Below are positions 16,130 through 25,534 of a DNA stretch of 64,000 nt, piece after piece. Location of the stretch: positions 62,001-126,000 of the forward strand of contig JBEVXD010000002.1 in NCBI GenBank assembly GCA_040506275.1. Reading direction: 5' to 3'. The first letter of the stretch is position 1. Every line of letters starts with the position of its first letter. The position numbers and the translations under genes were made by a program. The DNA comes from Thiodiazotropha sp040506275 (GTDB lineage Bacteria; Pseudomonadota; Gammaproteobacteria; Chromatiales; Chromatiaceae). Under the pieces are notes generated by a model that worked only from the letters and a program-made list of their open reading frames with translations, had not been told where the DNA came from and made no database searches.

Positions 16130-17515
16130 ATGGACCATTCGACACAATTCGATCTTGAATTGATAGGTAAATATAACCAGACGGGACCGAGATATACTTC
16201 GTATCCGACTGCAGTTCAATTCCATGATAAATATGATGAGGCAGAGTATCGGCGTATTGCGACTGAGAGCAATGCCAGCGGCAGCCCACTGTCTCTATAT
16301 TTTCATATCCCTTTTTGCGATACGGTCTGCTTTTACTGCGCTTGTAACAAGGTGGCAACCAAGGATAGAGGTATGGCGGCAGGCTATCTTGCCCGAGTCC
16401 ACGAAGAGCTTCGGATGCAGTCGGAACTCTTCGATTCCTCAAGGGTTGTAACTCAGCTTCACTGGGGGGGAGGGACTCCAACATTCATCAGTCATGATGA
16501 GATGCGCCAATTGGTGGAAAAGACCCGGGAATCGTTTACCTTGTTGGATGATGATACCGGCGAGTACTCAATTGAGATCGATCCAAGAGAGGCGAAAGGC
16601 GATACCATCAAATTGTTACGTGAGCTGGGCTTCAATCGCATGAGTTTGGGGGTTCAGGATTTTGACCCTAATGTGCAAAAAGCGGTCAACCGCCTGCAAA
16701 GCAAAGAGGAGACTCTAAAAGTACTTCAGACTGCGAGGGATGAGGGTTTTCGTTCGACAAGTATCGACCTCATCTATGGTCTTCCACACCAGACCCTGGA
16801 TAGTTTTTCTTCAACCCTGGATCAGATTCTTGAAGTCGATCCCGACCGTCTGTCTGTATTCAACTATGCTCATCTTCCCGAACGTTTCAAGCCACAACGG
16901 CGCATCAACGAGGATGAGTTACCTGCCCCTCAAGAGAAGCTGGATATTCTCCAGATGACCATCGAGAAGCTCTCTGGTGTTGGTTATGTCTATGTGGGTA
17001 TGGATCATTTTGCTAAGCCTGACGATGAACTGGTAAAGGCACAGGTCGATGGAACACTTTATCGTAACTTTCAGGGTTACTCTACTCACGCTGATTGCGA
17101 TTTAATCGGCCTGGGTGCAACTTCGATTGGTATGGTGGGGCCCAGTTACGCACAAAATATGCGCAGTCTGGATGAGTATTATCAACGCATAGATGCTGGA
17201 CGTCTTGCTGTGTTTCGAGGTGTGACCCTGACACAAGATGATCTACTACGACGTGATGTGATTACCCGCCTGATATGCCACTACACCCTCTCTATTACTG
17301 ATGTGGAGAAACAGTGGAATGTTGATTTTAAAAGCTACTTTGCAAATGAGCTGAGTGGATTAAAGGAGATGGAAGCAGATGGGTTGCTTCTCCTCAAAGA
17401 GGATGCAATCGATGTCTTACCAAGAGGCCGTCTGCTGATTCGCAACATCTGCATGCAGTTTGATATCTATCTGGCAAGCAAGGCATCACAAGGCAGTTTC
17501 TCGAAAGTGATCTGA
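16130..17515 (+). CDS. hemN: Oxygen-independent coproporphyrinogen III dehydrogenase
   Basis: A cytosolic radical SAM enzyme that oxidatively decarboxylates coproporphyrinogen III to protoporphyrinogen IX without oxygen. The 461-residue length matches true HemN rather than the shorter HemW. The N-terminal segment has KYNQTGPRYTSYPTA, and the [4Fe-4S] motif C63-x3-C67-x2-C70 is followed by the extra C72 seen in genuine HemN enzymes. Further motifs are GGGTPTF, EIDPRE, NRMSLGVQDF and DLIYGLP. The presence of hemN fits an organism that meets low oxygen. No clear FNR-type site is visible upstream. Confidence 0.96.
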   Translation: MDHSTQFDLELIGKYNQTGPRYTSYPTAVQFHDKYDEAEYRRIATESNASGSPLSLYFHIPFCDTVCFYCACNKVATKDRGMAAGYLARVHEELRMQSELFDSSRVVTQLHWGGGTPTFISHDEMRQLVEKTRESFTLLDDDTGEYSIEIDPREAKGDTIKLLRELGFNRMSLGVQDFDPNVQKAVNRLQSKEETLKVLQTARDEGFRSTSIDLIYGLPHQTLDSFSSTLDQILEVDPDRLSVFNYAHLPERFKPQRRINEDELPAPQEKLDILQMTIEKLSGVGYVYVGMDHFAKPDDELVKAQVDGTLYRNFQGYSTHADCDLIGLGATSIGMVGPSYAQNMRSLDEYYQRIDAGRLAVFRGVTLTQDDLLRRDVITRLICHYTLSITDVEKQWNVDFKSYFANELSGLKEMEADGLLLLKEDAIDVLPRGRLLIRNICMQFDIYLASKASQGSFSKVI

Positions 17516-17587
17516 TTGATTGTCTTAGAAGATCGTCCATTGCAGGTGCAGTGTCTCAGATAAATGAGGGACTGCAGGGTCAGAACC

Positions 17588-17619
17588 GTAGGTCGGATAA
17601 GCGAAGCGCCATCCGACAA
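17588..17619. repeat. REP-like palindrome
   Basis: GTCGGAT (17592-17598) pairs with ATCCGAC (17611-17617) around a 12-base loop. The sequence GTAGGTCGGATAAGCG is a familiar extragenic palindrome type in proteobacteria. It lies between the convergent hemN and the type II secretion operon; the rest of that 215-base gap holds nothing I can name. Confidence 0.6.
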
Positions 17620-17730
17620 CTCCTGATTGCGATTATAGAAAATGAAGTATCAAGCTGCTTCGTTTTTCCAACCTGTTCCAGGTTAACTGTTTGCCGGGTT
17701 AGCGGTACAGGGTCAATTTAGGAGGCTACA

Positions 17731-18075
17731 CTAGTTGGCAGGGGTCAAAGCCCGTAGTGCCTTTCCATTGCCCTGCGCGGCTGATAGTTGTACCCAGTGC
17801 ATCGCCTGGCGTTCGTTCTTCTCCACACCCAAACCATGATAGAAAAGATATCCCAAGGCATATTGCGCCTTAGCATTACCAGCTGCAGCAATCGGGAAGA
17901 GTAGCCTAAAAACCTTCTTATACTCTTTGATATTGTATGCCTTATGGGCTTCAGTAAGCGTGAGGGCTATCTCATCCACTTCTGGATCAGGTGTGGATGC
18001 ACAGCCTGTCAGAATGGATATACTGAGTACTGCGCATAACAGTAGTGTGTGTCTGAGTGTGAAGCGAAGTTGCAT
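17731..18075 (-). CDS. Sel1-repeat-type lipoprotein at the end of the gsp operon
   Basis: A 114-residue protein with a lipoprotein signal peptide ending in ILTGC, Cys near residue 25, followed by Ala-Ser, so outer-membrane sorting is likely. The mature part has one Sel1/TPR-like unit: AKAQYALGYLFYHGLGVEKN, then AMHWVQLSAAQGNGKALRAL. I chose ATG 18075; a longer frame up to 18282 reads into gspF without coding character. The start is 4 bases after the gspF stop, so it is the last gene of the type II secretion operon. Small TPR-type lipoproteins act as pilotins for secretins in related systems, so a pilotin or secretin-accessory role is an attractive guess, not shown. Confidence 0.75.
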   Translation of the reverse strand: MQLRFTLRHTLLLCAVLSISILTGCASTPDPEVDEIALTLTEAHKAYNIKEYKKVFRLLFPIAAAGNAKAQYALGYLFYHGLGVEKNERQAMHWVQLSAAQGNGKALRALTPAN

Positions 18076-18079
18076 AGGA

Positions 18080-19291
18080 TCAGGATACCAATTGGTTGAG
18101 ATCGAAAATAGGCAATAATATCGCCAGTACAATAACCAGCACGATACCGCCCATAACCAGGATGAGTATAGGTTCGAAGAGGCCCTGTATCGTTGAGACC
18201 AAAGTCTCAATCTCACGCTCCTGGATATCTGCTGAACGCTCGAGCATGCCTTCCAGATTACCACTGGATTCGCCACTGGCAAGCAGACTCAGGGTCATAG
18301 GCGGGAAATAACCGGTTTTATCCAACGCTTGATAGAGACTGGCCCCTTCGCGAACCCGCAATGTCGCTTCTTCAACCGCAATCCGCATCGGAAGATTGGT
18401 CAGTACCTGAGATGCGATTCGCATGGAGTCCAGGATAGGAACACTGCTGGCAGCCATAATGCTCAAGGTTCTGGAGAAACGTGCTGCATTTGCAGTGCGG
18501 ACTAAACGGCCCATCAAAGGGATACGCAGCATGGTGCGATGCCACCAGAGTTTTGGGCCTGGTTTCTTGAGTAAATAGCTGAACAGTACCCCCAGTATTG
18601 CGAGTCCTAAAAAGATAGGAATGCCATAAGTGCGGAAGGTGTCGCTGGTGGACATCAAGGCTCTCGTTATCCAGGGTAGTTCTGCTGACATGGATTCAAA
18701 AACTCTGGTCACCTGGGGCACGATATAGGTCAACAATCCACCAACGATAAGTAGTGAGACAATGGTTAAGAGTGCCGGATAGAAGAGGGCAAAGATGGTC
18801 TTCTGACGCATCTGCTGACGTTGTTCCGTGTAGTCTGCAAGGCGCTCCAGTACCACTTCAAGATGACCTGACTCCTCTCCAGAGGAGACAGTTTGTATAT
18901 AAACTTCGGGGAAAGTCTTCGGGAACTCCTTCAAACCATCAGCCAGAGTTCTACCTTCCAACACTTTAGCTCGGACGGAAAGAAGTGTACGTTCTACGTG
19001 ACGTTTGTCTGTTTGTTGGGCAGTGGTTTTCAGCACATGTTCCAGGGGCAAGCCGGAGCGAAGCAGGGTGGCCATTTGGCGGGTAATCAGTGCGAGTTCC
19101 ATCGCATTGATTTGGCGTTGGAATAGCTTGCCTCTGTTTGTGGTAGCTGTACCACTTGCCGAATCGATAGAGAGTGGTGTCAGACCGGATTCGCGTAACT
19201 GCTGGCGAACCTGTCTCGGGCTGTCACCCTCAAGTACGCCGCGCTGCTCTTTTCCACTTGGGTCGAGTGCTACGTATTCAAAAGCGTCCAA
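18080..19291 (-). CDS. gspF: Type II secretion inner-membrane platform protein GspF
   Basis: GspF is the polytopic platform protein that couples the GspE ATPase to the pseudopilus. The 403-residue length is standard. It has the two GspF/PilC repeats: the first around ALITRQMATLLRSGLPLEHVL to ERLADYTEQRQQM, the second around RFSRTLSIMAASSVPILDSM to LASGESSGNLEGMLERSADI. Three strongly hydrophobic segments are visible (near 170-190, 220-240 and 370-395). The start is 6 bases after the gspE stop. It belongs to an eleven-gene gsp operon on the minus strand. Confidence 0.96.
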   Translation of the reverse strand: MDAFEYVALDPSGKEQRGVLEGDSPRQVRQQLRESGLTPLSIDSASGTATTNRGKLFQRQINAMELALITRQMATLLRSGLPLEHVLKTTAQQTDKRHVERTLLSVRAKVLEGRTLADGLKEFPKTFPEVYIQTVSSGEESGHLEVVLERLADYTEQRQQMRQKTIFALFYPALLTIVSLLIVGGLLTYIVPQVTRVFESMSAELPWITRALMSTSDTFRTYGIPIFLGLAILGVLFSYLLKKPGPKLWWHRTMLRIPLMGRLVRTANAARFSRTLSIMAASSVPILDSMRIASQVLTNLPMRIAVEEATLRVREGASLYQALDKTGYFPPMTLSLLASGESSGNLEGMLERSADIQEREIETLVSTIQGLFEPILILVMGGIVLVIVLAILLPIFDLNQLVS

Positions 19292-19297
19292 GGCTTA

Positions 19298-20854
19298 TTA
19301 TCCTTCTTGGGTCACACGTATGATTTCATCAATGGTGGTGTCACCATCAAATACACGCATCATGCCGTCCTGGCGAATACTGTCGGTGTAGTTCCTGGCG
19401 TGTTGCAACATTTCGATCTCACCACTGCCTTTATGAATCATATTGCGCAAGGTTTCATCGATTGTAATCAACTCGTAGATACCGGTTCTGCCAGCATAGC
19501 CGTGATTGTGGCACTTCTCACAACCATTTGCAGAATAGAGTGTTACTTCTTCAGAGGTGGGTTTTTCCAATAGTTCCAGCTCTTCAGGGGCCGCAGTATA
19601 TGGGGTCTTGCAGTGGGGACAGAGGGTTCGCACCAGTCGTTGCGCCAAGACACCAATCAGACTCGAAGAGAGCAGGAATGGCTCAACACCCATATCCCTG
19701 AGTCTGGAGATACTGCCAATAGCCGTATTGGTATGCAGGCTAGACATGACCATATGGCCTGTCAAACTGGCCTGTACAGCGATCTGAGCAGTTTCCAGGT
19801 CACGGATCTCACCTACCATCACCACGTCGGGATCCTGTCGCAGGATGGCCCGTAATCCTCTGGCAAACGTAAGATCGACCTTATTGTTGACCTGAGTCTG
19901 ACCAATGCCATCGAGATAATATTCGATAGGGTCTTCCACTGTGACGATATTTCGACTCTGGGTATTGAGACGGCTCAATGCTGCATAGAGTGTAGTAGTC
20001 TTACCTGAGCCAGTAGGTCCGGTGACCAGAAAAATGCCGTGGGGTCGCCGGATCACGCCAGGATCCACCTGCTCGAGCAGTTTTTTCGACATCCCCAAAT
20101 GTTCAAGATCGAGTCGTCCTGCTTGCTTATCGAGGAGACGTAATACGACTCTCTCGCCATAGCTTGAAGGGAGAGTGGAGACACGCACATCGACAGGGCG
20201 GTTCCCAACCTTCAAAGAGATACGACCATCCTGGGGAATACGCTTTTCAGCGATATCCAGTTGCGCCATAACCTTGATGCGCGAGACCAGAAAGGAGGAG
20301 ACATTTCGGGGTGGAGTAAGCACTTCCCGCAATACCCCATCTACACGAAAGCGCACAACCAATCGGTTTTCATAGGGTTCGATATGGATATCTGAGGCCT
20401 GCTCTTTAATGGCCTCGGTGAATAGCGCGTTGATCAGCCTGATAATCGGTGCATCATCATCACTGCCCAGCAGGTCTTCCGGTTGATTCAGGGCCTGGGC
20501 TGCATGGTCAAGATCCATGTCATCACCCATGGTCTCCATAATCTGGCTTGACTGGTTGGAGCCGGATTCGTAGATCAGGGAGAGTTGCTTTTCAAGACTC
20601 TCTTCGTCGATCTGTTTGTATACCAGTGTCTGCCCATACAGACGTCTGATTTCGTTGAGCACCATAATCGGAACGCCTGGTTTATACAGGAGTTCAAAGG
20701 TATCTGTTTGCTCATCCTTGATTACGGCTACCCCATGACGACGCGCATAGCCGTAAGGTAGTTGATCCGGTCCGTGGGTGGTTGTCTCTTCCGCGAGTAG
20801 TTCAGAGACCGGGTCTTGAGCTTCCTGCAAAGGGTTCGATGTGGTGTCAGACAT
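19298..20854 (-). CDS. gspE: Type II secretion ATPase GspE
   Basis: The cytosolic hexameric ATPase that drives pseudopilus assembly. The 518-residue protein has an N1E domain (YGYARRHGVAVI), Walker A GPTGSGKTT, an Asp box, Walker B with QDPDVVMVGEIRD, and the His box SLHTNTA. A C-terminal zinc motif CPHC...CEKC, about 35 residues apart, is the hallmark of GspE/PilB types. It lies 15 bases downstream of gspD, so translation is likely coordinated. Confidence 0.97.
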   Translation of the reverse strand: MSDTTSNPLQEAQDPVSELLAEETTTHGPDQLPYGYARRHGVAVIKDEQTDTFELLYKPGVPIMVLNEIRRLYGQTLVYKQIDEESLEKQLSLIYESGSNQSSQIMETMGDDMDLDHAAQALNQPEDLLGSDDDAPIIRLINALFTEAIKEQASDIHIEPYENRLVVRFRVDGVLREVLTPPRNVSSFLVSRIKVMAQLDIAEKRIPQDGRISLKVGNRPVDVRVSTLPSSYGERVVLRLLDKQAGRLDLEHLGMSKKLLEQVDPGVIRRPHGIFLVTGPTGSGKTTTLYAALSRLNTQSRNIVTVEDPIEYYLDGIGQTQVNNKVDLTFARGLRAILRQDPDVVMVGEIRDLETAQIAVQASLTGHMVMSSLHTNTAIGSISRLRDMGVEPFLLSSSLIGVLAQRLVRTLCPHCKTPYTAAPEELELLEKPTSEEVTLYSANGCEKCHNHGYAGRTGIYELITIDETLRNMIHKGSGEIEMLQHARNYTDSIRQDGMMRVFDGDTTIDEIIRVTQEG

Positions 20855-20869
20855 GAGTTCTTCGCTCCT

Positions 20870-22879
20870 TCAGAGCTCCGGCTCTTGAATGTCATCATCA
20901 TCGAATGGGGGAGCGAACGTACCGAACCTTGGTGGCATGACAGGGGTCTCCTCGTCATCCATCAGGTTGACGCCTTGCTGTTTCATTTTTAACTGCTGGG
21001 CGCGGAAATAGTTGTATTTGTCACTGGCAATCTGTGTGCTGACAGCTGCATCCCTGAGTACTACCGGCCTGAGAAAAACCATCAAATTACGTTTTACTTT
21101 GGTGGTTTTGTTGGCGCGGAACAGGGCACCTAAAAGGGGAATGTCACCCAGCAGTGGAACCTTCTCTTCAGTTTGCTGGAGGTCTTCCTGGATTAGTCCT
21201 CCGAGGACAATTGTTGCTCCATCCTCTACCATGACCACAGTCTTGATTGTGCGTTTGTTGGTCACAATGTCACTGGTACCGGTACTGGCAGAGGCATTGA
21301 TGCTGGATATCTCCTGTTCAATCTCAAGCTGTATGGAGTTGCCCTCATTGATCTGAGGCTTGACCTTCAAGGTGAGTCCTACATCTTCGCGCTGTACTGT
21401 CTGAAAGGGATTAACAGAATTGCTTGTTCCTCCGGTTGAGCTGTACGAGCCGGTAATGAAAGGTACATTCTGACCAATGACTATTTCCGCTTCCTGATTA
21501 TCCAGAGTGGTCAGGCTTGGGGTTGAGAGTATGTTGCTTGTGGTATCACTTTCCAGTGCCTGAATAAGGGCAGCAAAGTTGACCCGGTCACTATCGAAAC
21601 GACCCAATCCAATAGAGGTGCCTGGCCCGAGCGCTACGCCTGCACCAGCTGCAAATGAGTTGTAGACATCGGTGATTGTGGGCGAGCCCAGATTGATCAC
21701 ACCGACCGGGCCGGTACCATCCGGAGTGCCATCTACCACCCACTGTACACCGAGACTTTTCGCCTTGTCGTAAGAGACCTCAGCAATGACAGCCTCCACC
21801 AGTACCTGAGCCCGGCGAATATCCAATTTGCGAATGATGGCCTGGAGGGACTGAAAAATACCCGGTGGGGCAGTGATAATCAATGCATTCGATGCCTCAT
21901 CTGCCTGGATATTGATAGGTAGAGAGGGTTTTCCTTTGGCAGCTTTACCTGTACCTTTGGAAGTATCATCAATGTTTTCACTGACCCCGGTAAGTACGCT
22001 TACCAGGTCAACCGCGTTGGCATATTTTAGGTAGACTACCTGGGAATTACCTTCATTATCAAATGGGGTGTCCAGGTGTTCGATGATTACCCTGGAGCGC
22101 AGCCGCTCCGTGGGATCGCCACTGATCAGAACACTATTGGTTCGCTCATCAGCTACCAGTTTTGTTGCTGACCTGCTGGCGCCTTTAGCCGCTTTTGGAC
22201 TGAGGCTTTCCAGAATACGTACGACTTCAGCAGCCGAGGCGTGTTCCAGGGTGACGACTTCAATGGAGCTGTTGCTGACTTGATCGATCTGCTCGATGAT
22301 TCGCATCAGGCGGTCAACGTTGCGGCGACGATCTGAAATGATCAGCACATTGGTATCAGGGTAGGCAGCGAGGTGGCCTTCCTGGGGTATCAAAGGACGA
22401 AGAATTGGCACCAATTGAGCGGAGGTCACATTCTTAACCTGGATAATACGGGTGACGATCTGATCGCCGGGGAATGCTCCGTTGGCACTGAGGGTTGGAA
22501 TGCCGCCCTGTTTGGCTTTGACATCCGGGACGATCTTAATTACATCACCACTTGGGATAGTGGAGAAACCATGAACTTCGAGGATTGAGAGAAATACTTC
22601 GTAGAACTCCTGCTTATCCATGGGGTGGGCGGAAATAACCGTCACCTTGCCTTTGACTCTTGGGTCAATGACGAAATTCTTACCTGTGGACTCTGAAACC
22701 GTTTTTATCAGGGCTTCAATATCAGCATTATTCAGGTTGAGTGTGATTTGTTCCGCATGACTCGGCAGAACAAAAGTTATGTTCAGCAGAAATGTGCTGA
22801 AGAGTAAGAGTGTAATACGAGCTATTCTAGGTAGGCTCATTCGCTGTCTATCCATGAAAATTTTGGCCGATGTACTCAT
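20870..22879 (-). CDS. gspD: Type II secretion outer-membrane secretin GspD
   Basis: GspD forms the 15-mer outer-membrane channel. A signal peptide (hydrophobic LLLFSTFLLNITFVLPSHA) leads into the N0 domain (ITLNLNNADIEALIKTVSES), then N1-N3 KH-like repeats with DTNVLIISDRR, DERTNSVLISGDP and ADEASNALIITAPPG, and the secretin core ending LLGDIPLLGALFRANKT and LMVFLRPVVLRD. The acidic C-terminal tail may be an S-domain that binds a pilotin. Length is about 669 residues. The start is uncertain: ATG 22879 is given; ATG 22855 or a TTG at 22912 are alternatives. A gap of 179 bases separates it from gspN, longer than elsewhere in the operon, so an internal promoter is possible. Confidence 0.95.
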   Translation of the reverse strand: MSTSAKIFMDRQRMSLPRIARITLLLFSTFLLNITFVLPSHAEQITLNLNNADIEALIKTVSESTGKNFVIDPRVKGKVTVISAHPMDKQEFYEVFLSILEVHGFSTIPSGDVIKIVPDVKAKQGGIPTLSANGAFPGDQIVTRIIQVKNVTSAQLVPILRPLIPQEGHLAAYPDTNVLIISDRRRNVDRLMRIIEQIDQVSNSSIEVVTLEHASAAEVVRILESLSPKAAKGASRSATKLVADERTNSVLISGDPTERLRSRVIIEHLDTPFDNEGNSQVVYLKYANAVDLVSVLTGVSENIDDTSKGTGKAAKGKPSLPINIQADEASNALIITAPPGIFQSLQAIIRKLDIRRAQVLVEAVIAEVSYDKAKSLGVQWVVDGTPDGTGPVGVINLGSPTITDVYNSFAAGAGVALGPGTSIGLGRFDSDRVNFAALIQALESDTTSNILSTPSLTTLDNQEAEIVIGQNVPFITGSYSSTGGTSNSVNPFQTVQREDVGLTLKVKPQINEGNSIQLEIEQEISSINASASTGTSDIVTNKRTIKTVVMVEDGATIVLGGLIQEDLQQTEEKVPLLGDIPLLGALFRANKTTKVKRNLMVFLRPVVLRDAAVSTQIASDKYNYFRAQQLKMKQQGVNLMDDEETPVMPPRFGTFAPPFDDDDIQEPEL

Positions 22880-23058
22880 GATTGAAGCGGTCCCGTAGCA
22901 GACTGTGCACAAAGCCAGTTCCTGTTATAGTCACTGGTTTGTGACAGGTTAGGGAAATGTTGGTGAAATTCTTTATCCATCATGGGTTTATGCCGAATAT
23001 GTAATGCATTCCATAATAGCAGATGATAGCGCATTGGCCTACTGGGTGAAACACCAGG

Positions 23059-23814
23059 TTAAAGCCGGGCGCTATAGGTTATCCGATAGCTACCATCTGA
23101 CTGTTGTTTACTAATGGCCTTTAGGGCACTTCCCAGGCGGGGATCAGAATCCGTTCCTGGTTTGATCTGTCCTTTTACCTGGAAGTTTCCATTCGTTGTG
23201 AGACTAAGTTCCCCATCTACGGATGTAGCTCCTCCCAAGTCTTTGATTCTTGCCTTGACTTCACCGTTCTGGCCGGTCAATAGATCGGCCTTCAGGTCAC
23301 CAATCTTGAGCGCAAATGGGCTTTTTAATGAAGAGCCGAGCCACCTCACCTGGCCCTCTACGGCGGTGATTTGATTCTTTTTCAGGGCTAGCTGCTGAAG
23401 ATCGAGATTGACACTGCCGCCGACTCCAATCTGAGCCAGGTCGATCATTGGAGGAATCATCGATGCAGGGATCTCACCGCTGACATCTTCAAACCAGATC
23501 TGATCACCTGATCCAATTGAAACATCGCCCTCTATCTCCTGGCCAGCATGATTGACAATGATATCGAAGCCGATACGACCGAAAATCAGCTCAGAGGGGC
23601 TGAAGCGCCATTTGAGTTTATCCACCGGTACCCCATGCACTGTGACTGCTTCCATCTTGCCACGCCAAAGGCTGCCTTTGATGCTTCCGTAGGTGAATGG
23701 CGCTTGCTTGACGTCAGCGGTTGCCCAACCTAAAACATGCTGAGCCGGCAGATCAATCAGTACAAACAGCAGATAAGCCACTACACCGATCAAGAGGTAA
23801 CTTCTCCATCTCAT
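23059..23814 (-). CDS. gspN: Type II secretion protein GspN
   Basis: GspN is an accessory, non-universal T2SS component anchored in the inner membrane. The 251-residue protein starts with a short cytoplasmic MRWRS and one transmembrane segment (YLLIGVVAYLLFVLIDLPA). The long periplasmic part follows, with the family features VKQAPFTYGSIKGSLWRGK, WRFSPSELIFGRIGFDI and a C-terminal SYRITYSARL. The ATG at 23814 overlaps the gspM stop by 4 bases (ATGA), which fixes the start; a longer frame upstream is just gspM in another phase. Confidence 0.88.
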   Translation of the reverse strand: MRWRSYLLIGVVAYLLFVLIDLPAQHVLGWATADVKQAPFTYGSIKGSLWRGKMEAVTVHGVPVDKLKWRFSPSELIFGRIGFDIIVNHAGQEIEGDVSIGSGDQIWFEDVSGEIPASMIPPMIDLAQIGVGGSVNLDLQQLALKKNQITAVEGQVRWLGSSLKSPFALKIGDLKADLLTGQNGEVKARIKDLGGATSVDGELSLTTNGNFQVKGQIKPGTDSDPRLGSALKAISKQQSDGSYRITYSARL

Positions 23815-24308
23815 TTCCCTGTGCCTCCCCGCTGCAGAACCAGTCTGGCATTGACTAACCCAGGTCCATCCTGTCGATCGATGTTGAGTGATTCGACATC
23901 CATACCGTGTTCTTGAGTCATTTGTCCCAGCCAACGAATCAAAATATCGAATGAGGCTTGCTCAACCCACAGCTGTACAGAGTCATCTCCTTGAGGTTTG
24001 ATACGTTTTATCAGTTGTCTGAGTTCAGCTTTTTTTGCTGTTCTGTCAACCAGGGTGAGTAGAGCCTCATTCGTGTTAGATCCTCTCTTACTCTGGTTGG
24101 AATTTAGACTTTTGATGAGACCGAGATTCCCCTTCATCCACTGCAGTGTGGATTGCTGACTGGCAACCTGTAGTGCTTTCTGTTCCAGGTTCTGTTCGAA
24201 AGGGCGCCATATGATCAGATAGAGTAATAGAATCAGCACTGCTGATCCCCCAATGATCATGGCAAGGTGTTCCTGGTGCGTTTTACTGTTCCACCACTGT
24301 TTCATCAC
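23811..24308 (-). CDS. gspM: Type II secretion protein GspM
   Basis: GspM is a bitopic inner-membrane protein that pairs with GspL in the assembly platform. The 165-residue protein has a short cytoplasmic N-terminus, one transmembrane helix (MIIGGSAVLILLLYLIIWRPF, about 17-37), a coiled-coil-prone segment, and a ferredoxin-like periplasmic domain near the end (SFDILIRWLGQMTQEHGMDVESLNI). It overlaps gspL by 4 bases at its start and gspN by 4 bases at its end, a translationally coupled string. Confidence 0.9.
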   Translation of the reverse strand: MMKQWWNSKTHQEHLAMIIGGSAVLILLLYLIIWRPFEQNLEQKALQVASQQSTLQWMKGNLGLIKSLNSNQSKRGSNTNEALLTLVDRTAKKAELRQLIKRIKPQGDDSVQLWVEQASFDILIRWLGQMTQEHGMDVESLNIDRQDGPGLVNARLVLQRGGTGK

Positions 24309-25534
24309 GATCCTCCGGTGATTCTGAGGTGGGAGGTGACTTTGTTGTCCGAGGCATTGGCGGAACGGATCTCGACATTGAGCCGTTTGCTCTCGATTGT
24401 TTTTTTCAGGTTCTCAAGGGCCTGTAGCTCCTTGATGGTCAATTGTAGATTGAGCTGACCATCTCGAAAGGTGATATTTTCGAGTGTTGTATTGGGGCTG
24501 TTTTTGATAACACTCGCTGCCGGTACAAAGAGACTGGCAAACTGAGCGAAGCTTCCCGACTGGCCCTGCTGCATCTTTTTCAGCTGCTGCTCCATCTGTA
24601 CCCGAGGATCAACGATACGTTTTACATTCGGGAAGGCTTGTTGGAATGTCTGTCTGATTTGAGTATGTAGCTCGGTGCTCTGCTGCTTGTAGTTAAAATA
24701 CTCCTGGACGCTTGTCCCGATTGAGAGGGCGACCAATATCAAGCCAAGCACGGCTGCAGGAAGCCAACGCTTCCATTGAAGCGTCATTTTATCGACCCGC
24801 TGATACTCTCCCTGTAACAGGTTGATCTGCTCTTTTTCATTCAGACTGTTGCCGAGCAGAGTGGTCAGATGGGAAAAGCTGTCTATCTCCTTGACGATGA
24901 TTTCACACTCAGGTGCGATACTCTCCAGGTCCAGGCTCGGGGGATTTCCCTTGAGATTATAGAGTGTCAGTTTCTTGGGAGCCGTCTCGCCTGCCTGCTG
25001 TAATGCAAGCTTGAGAAATTCGTCGCCATTGATGGCATCAACACTAAATCCCAGATTAGCCTGGGTACGTATCTGCAAGTTTTCATCGTCTTGATAGAGA
25101 CTCCAGCTGTCACTATCCAAAGGGAGGCCAAGCAGGTCGGGATAGAGACCGAGGGGTTCTACCCCGGCAGAATCGAGCTTATCCAGCCATTCAGCCAGTT
25201 TTTGTCTTGAGATGATGGCCACGGGTGTAGTGCTTTCGCTGTCCATGATGCCAGCAGCGAAGTGGAGATCATCAATATCCTCGGTGAGTTCATTCTCTAG
25301 TGAGTAAGGGATTGCCTGAATCAGGCGCTGGCGGTTACGTGTGGGTATATTGACTGAAGTGATCAGTATATCCACTGCAGGTATCAACACCAGTGTCCGC
25401 CGACCCTTTGCCAGTTGAGACGCTTCAGCAAGCGTACCTTCGCCTGCTTCGTTTATACCGCCACCCTTGATCGACCAGGTGACCTGTTTACAGGATGCGT
25501 CATGGCACTGCAGGATGAAATGCTCAGCCATCAA
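24305..25534 (-). CDS. gspL: Type II secretion protein GspL
   Basis: GspL links GspE to the membrane platform. The 409-residue protein has a large cytoplasmic actin-like domain with IPTRNRQRLIQAIPYSLENE, the segment that contacts GspE in homologues. One transmembrane helix (AAVLGLILVALSIGTSV, near 260-280) and a periplasmic ferredoxin-like domain follow, ending LKKTIESKRLNVEIRSAN. The gene overlaps gspK and gspM by 4 bases each. Confidence 0.93.
   Translation of the reverse strand: MMAEHFILQCHDASCKQVTWSIKGGGINEAGEGTLAEASQLAKGRRTLVLIPAVDILITSVNIPTRNRQRLIQAIPYSLENELTEDIDDLHFAAGIMDSESTTPVAIISRQKLAEWLDKLDSAGVEPLGLYPDLLGLPLDSDSWSLYQDDENLQIRTQANLGFSVDAINGDEFLKLALQQAGETAPKKLTLYNLKGNPPSLDLESIAPECEIIVKEIDSFSHLTTLLGNSLNEKEQINLLQGEYQRVDKMTLQWKRWLPAAVLGLILVALSIGTSVQEYFNYKQQSTELHTQIRQTFQQAFPNVKRIVDPRVQMEQQLKKMQQGQSGSFAQFASLFVPAASVIKNSPNTTLENITFRDGQLNLQLTIKELQALENLKKTIESKRLNVEIRSANASDNKVTSHLRITGGS

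Noticed and set aside
18076..18282. Longer N-terminus for the Sel1 lipoprotein
   Set aside because: It lies inside gspF in another frame and would bury the lipoprotein signal peptide.
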